From contig CAWAWN010000001.1 of the NCBI GenBank assembly GCA_963785815.1, positions 682,001 to 746,000 on the forward strand: a DNA stretch of 64,000 nt. Reading direction: 5' to 3'. This DNA is from UBA4742 sp963785815 (lineage in GTDB: Bacteria; Actinomycetota; Acidimicrobiia; Acidimicrobiales; Acidimicrobilacustridaceae). This document shows positions 51,479-60,492 of the stretch, one piece after another (the first letter of the stretch is position 1; every line of letters starts with the position of its first letter). Under the pieces are notes generated by a model. It was not told where the DNA came from. It saw nothing but the letters and a program-made list of their open reading frames with translations, and made no database searches. The position numbers and the translations under genes were made by a program.

Positions 51479-53349
51479 CCGCCGACGACGACGACAAGAT
51501 CCCGGCCAAGTCCCCGGCCGCCGAGGCCCGGGGCTTCGGCGGGCCCCGCATGGGCGCGGCGGGCATGCCCGTCGAGCGCTCGAAGGACTTCAAGAACTCG
51601 AGCCTCCGCCTGGCCGCCCAGCTGAGCCCCGAGCGCCTGGGCATGGTCCTGGTGTTGGTGCTGGCCGTGATCAGCGTGTTCCTCTACGTACTCGGTCCGA
51701 AGATCCTCGGGCATGCCACCAACGTCATCATCGCCGGGGTCCAGAGCCCGGCCGGCGTCGACTACACGAAGCTGCGCAACACCCTGCTGCTGGCACTGGG
51801 GCTCTACGTCGTCTCCGCCGTGCTCGCCTACCTCCAGGCGTACGTCCTGGCCGGCGTCGTGCAGCGTTCGATGTTCCGGTTGCGCGCCGCGGTGGAGGAC
51901 AAGCTCAACCGGGTGCCCCTCGGCTACATCGACCGCCAACCCCGGGGGGACCTGCTCAGCCGGGTCACAAACGACATCGACAACGTGGCCCAGAGCCTGC
52001 AGCAGACCCTGAGCCAGATGCTCACCTCGGTGCTCACCATCGCCGGCGTGATGATCATGATGTACACGATCTCGCCGCTGCTGGCCACGATCTCGGTGCT
52101 CATGATCCCCGTGTCGTTGCTGACCATACGGTTCATCGCCAGCCGCTCCAAGAAGCGCTTCATCGAGCAGTGGACCCACACCGGCACGCTCAACGCCCAG
52201 GTCGAGGAGGCCTTCACCGGCCACGCCCTGGTCAAGGTGTTCGGGCGCCAGCGCGACGTCGAGGCCCGCTTCAACGACAAGAACGAGGAGCTGTTCCAGG
52301 CCAGCTTCGGCGCCCAGTTCATCTCCGGGATCATCCAGCCGGCCATGACCTTCCTGGGCAACCTGAACTACGTGATCATCGCGGTGGTGGGCGGCCTGCG
52401 GGTGGCATCGGGCCAGCTGAGCATCGGTGACATCCAGGCCTTCATCCAGTACTCCCGCCAGTTCACCCAACCCATCACCCAGCTGGCGTCGATGGCCAAC
52501 GTCCTGCAGTCGGGCATCGCCTCGGCCGAGCGGGTGTTCGAGCTGCTCGACGCCGAGGAGCAGAGCCCCGACGACCTCGTCCCGCTGACCGACGAGGGAC
52601 CGCAGGGCCGGGTCGAGTTCGACCACGTGCGGTTCTCCTACGATCCCGACAACCCGTTGATCGAGGACCTGTCGCTCGTCGCCGAACCGGGTGAGACGGT
52701 GGCCATCGTGGGGCCGACCGGCGCGGGCAAGACCACCCTGGTGAACCTGATCATGCGGTTCTACGAGCTCGACGGCGGCGCCATCCGCCTCGACGGTCGC
52801 GACATCGCCAAGATGACCCGCCGCGAGCTGCGCTCGAACATGGGCATGGTCCTGCAGGACACCTGGCTGTTCGGCGGCACGGTCCGCGACAACATCGCCT
52901 ACGGCAACCTCGACGCCACCGACGAGCAGATCCTGGAGGCGGCGCGAGCCACCTACGTCGACCGGTTCGTGCACTCCCTGCCCGACGGCTACGACACCGT
53001 GCTCGACGACGAGGGCACCACGGTCAGCGCGGGCGAGAAGCAGCTGTTGACCATCGCCCGGGCCTTCCTGGCCAACCCGACCATCCTGATCCTGGACGAG
53101 GCCACCAGCTCGGTGGACACCCGAACCGAGGTGCTGATCCAGCAGGCCATGGCCGCCCTGCGCTCGAACCGCACCAGCTTCGTGATCGCCCACCGCCTGT
53201 CGACCATCCGCGACGCCGACATCATCCTGGTCATGGAGCACGGCCAGATCGTCGAGCAGGGCAACCACGAGGAGCTGCTGGCCGCCGGCGGCCCCTACGC
53301 CAACCTCTACAACGCCCAGTTCGCCGCGGCCGCCACCGAGGTCGTCTGA
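51475..53349 (+). CDS. ABC exporter subunit 2 (fused membrane and ATPase domains)
   Basis: 624 residues from ATG 51475, with AGGAGG six bases upstream and a four-base overlap (ATGA) with subunit 1. About 40 extra polar residues precede the membrane domain (LGMVLVLVLAVISVFLYVLG on). ATPase domain: Walker A GPTGAGKTTLV, Q-loop MVLQDTWLFGG, Walker B ILILDEATSSVDTRTE with the catalytic glutamate, H-loop FVIAHRLSTI. The signature reads TVSAGEKQLLTIARA, slightly off consensus. With subunit 1 it forms a heterodimer in which one ATP site is intact, of the TM287/288 or BmrCD type; likely drug or lipid export. Confidence 0.94.
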   Translation: MTADDDDKIPAKSPAAEARGFGGPRMGAAGMPVERSKDFKNSSLRLAAQLSPERLGMVLVLVLAVISVFLYVLGPKILGHATNVIIAGVQSPAGVDYTKLRNTLLLALGLYVVSAVLAYLQAYVLAGVVQRSMFRLRAAVEDKLNRVPLGYIDRQPRGDLLSRVTNDIDNVAQSLQQTLSQMLTSVLTIAGVMIMMYTISPLLATISVLMIPVSLLTIRFIASRSKKRFIEQWTHTGTLNAQVEEAFTGHALVKVFGRQRDVEARFNDKNEELFQASFGAQFISGIIQPAMTFLGNLNYVIIAVVGGLRVASGQLSIGDIQAFIQYSRQFTQPITQLASMANVLQSGIASAERVFELLDAEEQSPDDLVPLTDEGPQGRVEFDHVRFSYDPDNPLIEDLSLVAEPGETVAIVGPTGAGKTTLVNLIMRFYELDGGAIRLDGRDIAKMTRRELRSNMGMVLQDTWLFGGTVRDNIAYGNLDATDEQILEAARATYVDRFVHSLPDGYDTVLDDEGTTVSAGEKQLLTIARAFLANPTILILDEATSSVDTRTEVLIQQAMAALRSNRTSFVIAHRLSTIRDADIILVMEHGQIVEQGNHEELLAAGGPYANLYNAQFAAAATEVV

Positions 53350-53425
53350 CCGGCGCGATCAGCACCGGGCCTGCGGCCAAACCGTGTCGAGCCCCCGCTT
53401 CGGTCGCCTATGCTGATCGACTCCT

Positions 53426-53503
53426 GGTGACCGTAGCTCAGTTCGGCAGAGCGCCGCGTTGTGGTCGCGGATGTCGCGGGTTCAAATCCCGTCGGTCACC
53501 CCA
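53426..53503 (+). tRNA. tRNA-His(GTG)
   Basis: Has the extra 5' G of tRNA-His (G at 53426 facing C73), acceptor GTGACCG/CGGTCAC, anticodon loop TTGTGGT between CCGCG and CGCGG, T-arm GCGGG-TTCAAAT-CCCGT and an encoded CCA. Confidence 0.97.
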
Positions 53504-53634
53504 CGTGGGGCGGCTGCCCGTTCGGATCCCAACCGATCCGGATGGGCGGCGGCCACCGCGCGCCGGCGGCGGGCAGCGGCACCGAACCCGTGCCGAGGTG
53601 CGCGTCCGGCTCGGATAGGGTGTCGGCACAACAC

Positions 53635-53710
53635 GCGCCTCTAGCTCAATTGGCAGAGCATCGGACTCTTAATCCGCAGGTTCTGGGTTCAAGTCCCAGG
53701 GGGCGTACCA
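53635..53710 (+). tRNA. tRNA-Lys(CTT)
   Basis: Acceptor GCGCCTC pairs with GGGGCGT (two G-T pairs), anticodon loop CTCTTAA between CGGA and TCCG, T-arm CTGGG-TTCAAGT-CCCAG, CCA encoded. Anticodon CTT reads AAG. Confidence 0.97.
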
Positions 53711-54126
53711 AGCAGGACAAGGGATCGGAGCCACCCCACCAAGATCCCACATCGCGCCGCCACGGGCCCGGTCGCTTCACGTCGTTCGCTCCCGTGGGTC
53801 CCCAGCGCCGTCGCGTCCGTCACGCTACGGACGCCGGGGACGGCGGGCAAGGGCGCGCCGGTCTGCCGGTAGGGTTCGCCGGCGGTGGGAGGCGCTCAGG
53901 TGTGCCGCTCCAGGCCTTTCGGGCCGCCATAGGGATGGAGGGGCCGGGAGAGCAGGGTGATTCGAGCCCGTTCCATCTCGGCGACACCATGGCCCCCGCG
54001 CCCAGCCGCGGTCCGGGCTCGCCCATCAACCACCATATGACCAGGGCGGCACCGTCGCTTCCCGACCCTCGAACAGCGATGCGCCCTCCCGGCGACCGGA
54101 GCGGACTCGGATGAGATGCCGATGAG
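53711..54126. other. Stretch of 416 bp without a recognisable gene
   Basis: Lies between tRNA-Lys and the USP remnant. Frames are open by GC bias on several strands but give only low-complexity Pro/Arg/Gly sequence and no known motif. No repeat of the tRNA end was seen, so I cannot call an attachment site. Confidence 0.5.
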
Positions 54127-54262
54127 TCAGAGTCCGCGCCACCCGGTGAGGGCGCGGGTTCCGACCATGAGGAGGTCCGCGTCCTCCTCCTCGGCGACGG
54201 CCAGGAGCACCTCGGCGGCGTCGTCGCTGTTCTCGATCCGAGCTCGCACATCCACGCGCGGC
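54127..54262 (-). pseudogene. Universal stress protein (UspA) domain fragment
   Basis: The minus frame ending at 54127 reads RVDVRARIENSDDAAEVLLA then VAEEEDADLLMVGTRALTGW, the C-terminal nucleotide-binding half of a USP domain (usual 'A...DLIVVGTRG..GW'). The N-terminal half and last strand are missing. It follows the APC permease, whose relatives often carry a USP domain at the C-terminus or next door. Confidence 0.75.
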
Positions 54263-54325
54263 GCGAAGCGGCTCGGTCCACTGTTCGCGTTGCGACTGCA
54301 GAGGAACCGATGGCGCTCCCTCGAC

Positions 54326-55729
54326 CTAACCCAGCTCGCCAGTGCCAGCCTGATCTCCCGCCGGGCGGGAGGGACCTTGGCCGGGCGTGGCCTGTGAGTC
54401 CAGATGAGCAGTGATCCGTCGGTGGGTGAGCAGGCGGTAGATGGCCTCGATGGCGAAGGAGCCGCCCACGAGTCCACCGACGATGACGACGCCGGCGGGG
54501 TCGCGGCTGGCCTCTTCGATGGCGAGGGCGGCGAGGGCCAGGACGCAGGTCGCGCCGCCGGCAACCGCGAGCATCCGTCGAGCCCGTTGTCGAGTCGTGC
54601 TGGCGGCCGCGGCGTTCACGGCTGCGAACACGATGAGGAACGCGCCGCTGCCCATCAACGCGATGCGGCTGAGGTCGAAGGCGTTGGCCACGACGAGGGT
54701 GAGCCCGGTGGTGATCAACAGTCCGTCGATGGGTCGGTTCCACGTCTTGTGGTCGAGGACCTCGGGCAGTTCGCCGGAGCGGGCGATGCTCCAGGAGAGC
54801 CGGGTGGTGCCGTAGAGGGTGGCGTTGATGGCCGAGGAGGTGGACAGCAGCGCCGCCACGGCCACAAGCACGAACCCGAGCCCGCCCAACGCCGGTCGGG
54901 CGGCCGCGGCCAGGACGTGGTCGCTGGCACGACGGACCTGGTCGAAGCCGAGCGCGCCGACGGTCACCACCGCGACCAGCACGTAGGTGGCGATCACGAT
55001 CCCGACCGAGATGTACAGGGCCCTGGGCAGGGTCCGTTCCGGGTCGCGGACGTCCTCAGCGGCGTTGGCGATGAGTTCGAAGCCTTCGTAGGCGACGAAG
55101 ATCACCATGCCCCCACCGACGATGGCCAGCGGATCCGCCCACTGCTTGGGTGCCAGACGGGACCAATCGACGTGGTGGAAGCCCGTCACCACGACCAGGG
55201 CCAGGATGGCCATCTTGAAGGCGACGACCCACTCCTCGGCGCGTCCGACGATCGAGGCGCGAGCCATGTTCAACACGGTGATGGCGATGATGACACCACT
55301 GAGCAGGAGGTGATCGACCAGCGCGGACGGGTGACCAGGCATGAGGCTGGCGGCGTAACCGGCGAACGCCGACGCGTACAGCGAGATCATGACGATGTAG
55401 CTCAGCCACAACAGCACGTTCAGTCCGCCCACGAACACGCCGGTCCCGAAGGCTTCGTTGAGGAACGTGACGGTGCCTCCCCGACTCGGGTAGGCCACCG
55501 AGAGCCGGGCGTAGGAGATCGCAGTCAGCCAGGCCACCCCGCCCGCGATGAGGAACGCGATCGGGGCCCCGCCACGGGCCAACCCGATCGACAGGCCCAA
55601 CACGGCGAAGATCCCTCCCCCGACCATGCCACCGATACCGATGGCCACCGTGCTGGCCAACCCCAGCATCCGTGGCGGTCCGCTCGGGTTGTCGGAGGAT
55701 CCGTCCGGCCCAGGATCGGCTATCGGCAC
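54326..55729 (-). CDS. APC-family amino acid permease
   Basis: 467 residues from GTG 55729 with about 12 hydrophobic segments. Family marks: AIGIGGMVGGGIFAVLGLSI (unwound helix 1 that binds the substrate), GGVAWLTAISYARLSVAYPS, GTVTFLNEAFGTGVFVG, and FVAYEGFELIANAAEDVRDP for the helix 6 region. Substrate is likely an amino acid or polyamine. The C-terminal residues after DSQATPGQ are disordered, and the USP fragment follows, so the original C-terminus may have been longer. Confidence 0.92.
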   Translation of the reverse strand: MPIADPGPDGSSDNPSGPPRMLGLASTVAIGIGGMVGGGIFAVLGLSIGLARGGAPIAFLIAGGVAWLTAISYARLSVAYPSRGGTVTFLNEAFGTGVFVGGLNVLLWLSYIVMISLYASAFAGYAASLMPGHPSALVDHLLLSGVIIAITVLNMARASIVGRAEEWVVAFKMAILALVVVTGFHHVDWSRLAPKQWADPLAIVGGGMVIFVAYEGFELIANAAEDVRDPERTLPRALYISVGIVIATYVLVAVVTVGALGFDQVRRASDHVLAAAARPALGGLGFVLVAVAALLSTSSAINATLYGTTRLSWSIARSGELPEVLDHKTWNRPIDGLLITTGLTLVVANAFDLSRIALMGSGAFLIVFAAVNAAAASTTRQRARRMLAVAGGATCVLALAALAIEEASRDPAGVVIVGGLVGGSFAIEAIYRLLTHRRITAHLDSQATPGQGPSRPAGDQAGTGELG

Positions 55730-55957
55730 GCGTGCAAGCTAGCGGCGACACGAACCTCCTCCTGCCGGGAGGTCGCGCCCACATCACTTCGATCTTCACC
55801 GCGTTGGCTCGGTGCCGCCGTCGAGGTCTCGCACACCACTGAGGAATTCGAGCGCCCGAGCCACGGCGAAGCCAGCGGGCGCTCACTCCCTGGAGTCCGG
55901 GGTGCGAAGATGAGGTCGTCTGGACGACGAAGTCGACTCTGCCCGAGGAGGCAGCCA

Positions 55958-56368
55958 ATGGCCGCAGCGGATGTCTCGGGCGAGGCGCCGGGAGTGGTGA
56001 CTCGTCTCAGCAGAGCAACCTTCACCGACACGCTGTCCCGGTTGGTCGCGGCGATCGAGGGCCAAGGCTTGCGGGTCTTCGACGTGATCGATCATCAGGC
56101 TGCTGCCCTTGACGTCGGGCTGGATCTCCGGCCGACCCGGGTCGTGATCTTCGGGAGCCCGTTGGCGGGCACGCCGCTGATGGCGGATCATCCACTGCTC
56201 GCGTTGGAGCTACCGCTTCGGATATTGGTGTGGGAGAGCGACGACCACCAGGTCTGGCTGAGCTACCTCGATCCGCGAGCCTTGGCCGACCAGTTCAGCG
56301 TCTCACCTGACCTGGCGGGTCCGCTGGCAGGCCCTTCGATGATCGTCGAGCGTGCTGCGCTCACCTGA
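55958..56368 (+). CDS. DUF302 domain protein
   Basis: 136 residues from ATG 55958 behind a strong GAGGAGG. The fold is given by FTDTLSRLVAAIEGQGLRVF, DVIDHQAAALDVGLDLRPTR, VVIFGSPLAGTPLMADHPLL and LPLRILVWESDDHQVWLSYL, all classical DUF302 segments (the family's 'DH...A...G..L.P....FG.P..GT.L'). Role not established; structures show a possible nucleotide or metal site. Divergent from the permease. Confidence 0.92.
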   Translation: MAAADVSGEAPGVVTRLSRATFTDTLSRLVAAIEGQGLRVFDVIDHQAAALDVGLDLRPTRVVIFGSPLAGTPLMADHPLLALELPLRILVWESDDHQVWLSYLDPRALADQFSVSPDLAGPLAGPSMIVERAALT

Positions 56369-56606
56369 ACCCACCCCGAAGCGCTGCCGGCGTGATTCGG
56401 CTTGACCTCTGGGTTCTGGACAGGTGCGGTTCCTTCCCATGACCAACCACCTGGGACTGGAGTCAGCCAGCCTGGCGTTCGTTGCCTCCCTCACCGGGGC
56501 CCGGACCGAGGTACCCGTTCGCCGCGCCGTGGTGATCGAGGTCGGCGTGGCCCACCGAGGCGGCCCTCAAGGGCGCGCCCGGCCTGAAGCCATCGTGATG
56601 ACGCCC

Positions 56607-57869
56607 CTAGCCCGAGCGGGGCGTCGTCGGCCCATCCTCCGTGGCCGACGACGGGTCGTGGGTCTGCTCGTAGACGTCCTCGCCGATCTGTTCGGCCTCG
56701 TGGGTGAGCTCGGCGTGGTCCGGGGCCACGAAGTCCGCATCGATGTGGTTCCGGCGGAGCCAGCGTCGCCAGCCCAGGTAGAAGAACGGGCCGGTGAACA
56801 GAGGCGGAAGCCAGGTGAAGGCGCGGTACAGCAACACGCCGGCGACGACACCCGCGTGGTCGCCGCCGGCCGCCACCAGGGCGGCGGTGAGGCCCAGCTC
56901 GACCACCCCGACGCCGCCGGGCGTGATGGGCACCGATTGGAGGATGCGCACCAGCGCGAACGAGGCCAGCACGACGCTCCACGACACCTGAGGTGGCGTG
57001 ACCCCGACCAGACGCAGGGAGACCAGGAGCACCAGGTACACGGAGAGCTCGCTGAGGTAGGCGCCGAGGAGGAGCAGACCCCAGCGCGACCGGAGCAGGC
57101 CGATCGAGCCGCGCCGGAACTCCTCGACCTTGGCCCCCACGTGCTCGAGGGGTGGCCGTCGGATCCAGCCGAGCGGGCGAGCGGTGACCCGACCCACCCA
57201 GTCCCCGAAGCGGCGGGCGAAGGCCTCGCTGCGCAACGAGGCGATCCCGACCACGATCGAGGCGACCAGCAACCCGAACCCGATGACGGCGACCGGCCCC
57301 AACCCACGCAGGTTGTCGCCGGTGATCCGCACGCAGACGAAGGCGATGACCGGCATCGAGAACTTGGCGATGTTGTCGAACATGCCCGACACGACCATGC
57401 CGGTGGCCACCTCACCGGTCGACAGCCGGAAGCTGCGGTACATGCGGTACACGAGCCCGTAGGCCACCACCTCACCACCCGGCAAGGCGGACGAGGCGCT
57501 GGTCCCGGCCTGGGCCACGGTCATCGCCTCCCAGAACCGCAGCCCCGGGAAGGCCGTCATGAGCACCGGTCCGACCGAGGCCAGGTTCCAGGCCGAGACC
57601 ACCACCAGCAGGGCCACCCCCGCCCACGAGAGCGTCTGGATGGTGGCCCACACCGAGGCGTAGTCGGCCACCTTGGGCAGCACGAAGCCGAACGTCGCGG
57701 CCACCACGGCCAGTCCGATGGCTGGTCCGACCAGACGCCGCCACCAGGGCTTGCGGGTCGCGGTCACGTCCGGCGCGCCCTCGAGATCATCAGGGCGGGT
57801 CGGTTCTGGGCTCGGGACGGCGCCGTCGAGCCCACCTTCCGCTTCCAGGCCTCCGGGCTCGCCGGTCAT
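56607..57869 (-). CDS. LPG-synthase-like integral membrane protein (PF03706 type)
   Basis: 420 residues from ATG 57869, overlapping the antiporter stop by four bases (ATGA). Around eight helices with the family's conserved GEVVAYGLVYRMYRSFRLS segment and LQSVPITPGGVGVVELGLTA near the end. These are the flippase-like membrane halves of lysyl-phosphatidylglycerol synthase (MprF), here without the tRNA-dependent catalytic half; such stand-alone forms probably move lipid-linked molecules. Acidic C-terminal tail of 40 residues. Confidence 0.88.
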   Translation of the reverse strand: MTGEPGGLEAEGGLDGAVPSPEPTRPDDLEGAPDVTATRKPWWRRLVGPAIGLAVVAATFGFVLPKVADYASVWATIQTLSWAGVALLVVVSAWNLASVGPVLMTAFPGLRFWEAMTVAQAGTSASSALPGGEVVAYGLVYRMYRSFRLSTGEVATGMVVSGMFDNIAKFSMPVIAFVCVRITGDNLRGLGPVAVIGFGLLVASIVVGIASLRSEAFARRFGDWVGRVTARPLGWIRRPPLEHVGAKVEEFRRGSIGLLRSRWGLLLLGAYLSELSVYLVLLVSLRLVGVTPPQVSWSVVLASFALVRILQSVPITPGGVGVVELGLTAALVAAGGDHAGVVAGVLLYRAFTWLPPLFTGPFFYLGWRRWLRRNHIDADFVAPDHAELTHEAEQIGEDVYEQTHDPSSATEDGPTTPRSG

Positions 57870-59176
57870 GGCGATCGATTCGGTTGCGGCGCCTCGGGCT
57901 GAGGCGGTTCCGGTGCTCCGCGGTGGCGCAGGCGGGACATGATCGTCGGCTGGGCCTCGGAGGCGGTCGGGTGGTCGGACACGTGGTCGCCGTACCAACG
58001 GCTGTAGGCCGCCACCAGCGGCACCGACGACAGCCCGTGCAGGAAGACGCTGAGCAGGATGGTGAGCATCACGGTCGTGAGCAGCACCTGCTGGTTCGGG
58101 AGGTGTCGCTCGAGGGCGATGAGGGCGAACACGATGGAGGCCAGGCCGCGCGGCCCGAACCACCCCATGAAGGCGACCGTCGGCAGACGGGCCCCGGTGC
58201 CCCTCAACGCGATCGCGACGGGGACCATGCGGACCACGGTCAGGCTGAGCACCGCGTAGAGGGCGATCTGCCAGGTGACGTGGGGCAGCATCATGCCGAC
58301 GGCCAGAGCTCCGAAACCGACCCAGGTCGCGCCGGCCAGGGTTCCCCCGACGTCCTCGTTGAGGCTGGTCACGTCGAAGCCGTGGCGGCGCGAGAAGGAG
58401 CCGAAGGTCATCCCGCCCGTGAAGGCGGCGATGAAGCCGCTGCCCCCCAGACGCAGGGCGATGAGGTAGGCGAGCAGCGCAGCCAGCAACGGCAGGATCT
58501 GACGCCATTGTCCTTCCAGCCACCCGCGGTCGTCTGCCACCCGGAGCAACACCCCCACCACCGTCCCCACACCCACGCCGGCAGCCAGCCCCCAGCCGAT
58601 CTGCTCGGCCATGTTGCGAAGCACCGAAGCGGTGAAGCCATGCGCCAGCTGCGCCAGCGACAGGTCGACCGCGACCAGGAAGAACGGCACGGCCAGGCCA
58701 TCGTTGAGTCCGCTCTCGACATCCAGCGCCTGGCGCACGCGGGCCGGCACGGCGGTATCCGAGACCACTCGCTGGCCGAGGGCGGCATCGGTCGAACAGA
58801 CCATGGTCGAGAGGACGAACACACTGGCCAGCGCCAGGCCAGGGAACACGACGAGTCCGGCGCCGACCCCGGCGACGATGGTCAACGGCAGGCCGATGCC
58901 CAGCAGCCGGCTGGGCCAGCTGAGCTGCTTGCGCAGGCCGGGCAGGTCGATGCGGGTGGCGTCGCTGAACAGCAGGAAGACGAGGGCGAGCTCGCAGAAC
59001 CGCTCGGCGGCCAGGCTCTCGACATGGACGTTCACCAACTCGAGAGCGGAGGTCCCGACGGCGAGACCGGCGGCGGTGAAGACCATGGCGGAGGTGATCC
59101 CGCGACCGTCGAGCGGCTTGGACATGATGCCGTAGGCGATGAGGATGACGGCGATCGTGATCAACGAGACGACCAT
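57866..59176 (-). CDS. Cation:proton antiporter (CPA1 type)
   Basis: 436 residues, 12-13 helices. The ion-binding stretch is intact: STDAALGQRVVSDTAVPARV, RQALDVESGLNDGLAVPFFL, with the two acidic residues of ESGLNDG helix 5. Another mark is GWFGPRGLASIVFALI. It exchanges Na+ or K+ for protons and helps keep pH and salt balance. Coupled by overlap to the LPG-synthase-like gene downstream. Confidence 0.94.
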   Translation of the reverse strand: MVVSLITIAVILIAYGIMSKPLDGRGITSAMVFTAAGLAVGTSALELVNVHVESLAAERFCELALVFLLFSDATRIDLPGLRKQLSWPSRLLGIGLPLTIVAGVGAGLVVFPGLALASVFVLSTMVCSTDAALGQRVVSDTAVPARVRQALDVESGLNDGLAVPFFLVAVDLSLAQLAHGFTASVLRNMAEQIGWGLAAGVGVGTVVGVLLRVADDRGWLEGQWRQILPLLAALLAYLIALRLGGSGFIAAFTGGMTFGSFSRRHGFDVTSLNEDVGGTLAGATWVGFGALAVGMMLPHVTWQIALYAVLSLTVVRMVPVAIALRGTGARLPTVAFMGWFGPRGLASIVFALIALERHLPNQQVLLTTVMLTILLSVFLHGLSSVPLVAAYSRWYGDHVSDHPTASEAQPTIMSRLRHRGAPEPPQPEAPQPNRSP

Positions 59177-59252
59177 GCATCCCCCTTGGTCCGTGTGTCG
59201 GCTGCCATCTTCGTGACTTCTTCCTGCCCGTGGGTTGAGGCCGTGACGTCGG

Positions 59253-59475
59253 CTACACGAGCTCGACGATCCCCTTTACCACCAGAGGGCGCCGACCCCG
59301 AGCAACATCCAGCAACATCCAGACCAGCACCGTCTGCCAGTTCGCCTCGAGCCAGCGGCGCCACGAGCCCAACATCGCGTCGGAGCTGTTCGGGCGGACG
59401 ACGGTGACGCCGATGGGGATCAGGATGCCCAGAGACCATGGCCAGGGTCATCAGCAGGACGTTGCCGTTCACGTG
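59253..59475 (-). pseudogene. C-terminal remnant of a GAP-family (LysE-like) transporter
   Basis: Two minus frames give GNVLLMTLAMV, then LGILIPIGVTVVRPNSSDAM and LGSWRRWLEANWQTVLVWML, then KGIVELV before a stop, which matches the end of GAP/Sap transporters (usual '..W..WL..N......LL...G......KGI..L'). At least two indels break it; one is a tandem duplication of AGCAACATCC (59301-59320). The N-terminal two thirds are missing. Confidence 0.55.
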
Positions 59476-59516
59476 GTCGCGCGATCTGTCAGGCCATCGG
59501 CGGTGACATCGAGGGG

Positions 59517-59774
59517 GTGATCCGTTGTCACCCCGAGCGGGGTGACTCGGGTGCGCCCGGGGCGGAAGGGAGGCGTCTGTGCGTACGTGTCGAGGTGACC
59601 AGGACGCCGGTGACCATCACGGACAAGTCCGAGCGGGCGTCCGGCGGCCCGGTCGTGGTCGATCCGCGGCCACCGACTGCGCCCGAGTACTTCCACGTGC
59701 TGGCCAAGCCGAGCGGCCCGATCTGCAACCTGGACTGCGAGTACTGCTTCTTCCTGTCCAAGGAGGCGCTGTAG
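59517..59774 (+). pseudogene. 5' stub of an anaerobic sulfatase-maturase-like radical SAM gene
   Basis: The frame ends FHVLAKPSGPICNLDCEYCF then FLSKEAL and a stop. The CxxxCxxC iron-sulfur motif (CNLDCEYC) and its surroundings are those of AslB/anSME enzymes, which are about 400 residues long; all that follows the cluster motif is absent here. GTG 59517 or 59595 could start it. No sulfatase gene is nearby. 59775-59961 holds nothing recognisable. Confidence 0.8.
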
Positions 59775-59961
59775 CTGGAGCGGGGCCCTCCATGCCCTCT
59801 GGCAGGTCATCCTCGGCCACCCCACGCCGTTCGAGACCCCGACCGAGGGTCAGACACCGAATCCCGGGAGCGACCATGTCACGACCAACCGGTGACGACG
59901 GCGAACAGGTCACCGAATGGGAGGGGGCCTAGCACGACCGGGGGAGGCGAACCGGATGGGT

Positions 59962-60492
59962 TCAGCGGGAACGCTGCCGGTCGTCCAGACCGGGCCGGGC
60001 CGACCGCGCCAGGCGGTAGCAGCGGTCGCACAGCCCGGTGAGGGTCAGGTGGGTGACGGCCAGGTGGAAGCCGTGCTCATCGGCCAGCTGGCGGCCCAGC
60101 CCGGAGGTGATCTGGCCCGGCAGGTCGATCACCGCCCCGCAGCGGGCGCACAGGGCGTGGTGGTGGGTGTCCGAGGCCAGGTGGTACGACGCCGGGCCGT
60201 CGGCCAGGTGCACCTCGACCAGGATGCCCACCGCGGCCAACAGGTCGAGCGTGCGGTAGACGGTCGACAGGTGGATCGAGGGCAGGTGCCGCTGGATGCG
60301 CTCGGTCAGCTCCTCCACCGACGGGTGCTCGGCGCGGTCGGCCAGCAGCTCGGCGAGCACGGCGCGGCGCGCCGTGGTCAGCCGGAACCCGGCCGCCCGC
60401 AGCTGGGCCAACAGCTCGTCGAGGGTCGCGTCCTCGCCGATCGCCACGGGGCCCACCACGATGGCGTCGTGGTGGTGGTGGGCGCGGGTCAC
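59962..60492 (-). CDS. Fur-family metal-responsive regulator (Nur-like)
   Basis: 176 residues from GTG 60492, overlapping the CbiO stop by four bases. Begins with a histidine cluster (AHHHHDA), then the Fur winged helix (LLAQLRAAGFRLTTARRAVL; LPSIHLSTVYRTLDLLAAVG) and the dimer domain with the metal ligands HHHALCARCGAVIDLP and C-terminal GLCDRCYR. The H-rich start and the location at the end of a cbiMQO operon suggest that it senses nickel (or cobalt/zinc) and represses the operon. The 7-3-7 palindrome at 63418-63434 supports this. Confidence 0.88.
   Translation of the reverse strand: MTRAHHHHDAIVVGPVAIGEDATLDELLAQLRAAGFRLTTARRAVLAELLADRAEHPSVEELTERIQRHLPSIHLSTVYRTLDLLAAVGILVEVHLADGPASYHLASDTHHHALCARCGAVIDLPGQITSGLGRQLADEHGFHLAVTHLTLTGLCDRCYRLARSARPGLDDRQRSR

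Noticed and set aside
53711..54126. Mobile element inserted at tRNA-Lys
   Set aside because: I found no integrase, no repeated tRNA end and no inverted repeats here.
56303..56606. Small gene in the gap after DUF302
   Set aside because: Frames on both strands are Arg/Pro-rich, overlap known genes or lack start signals; no family pattern seen.
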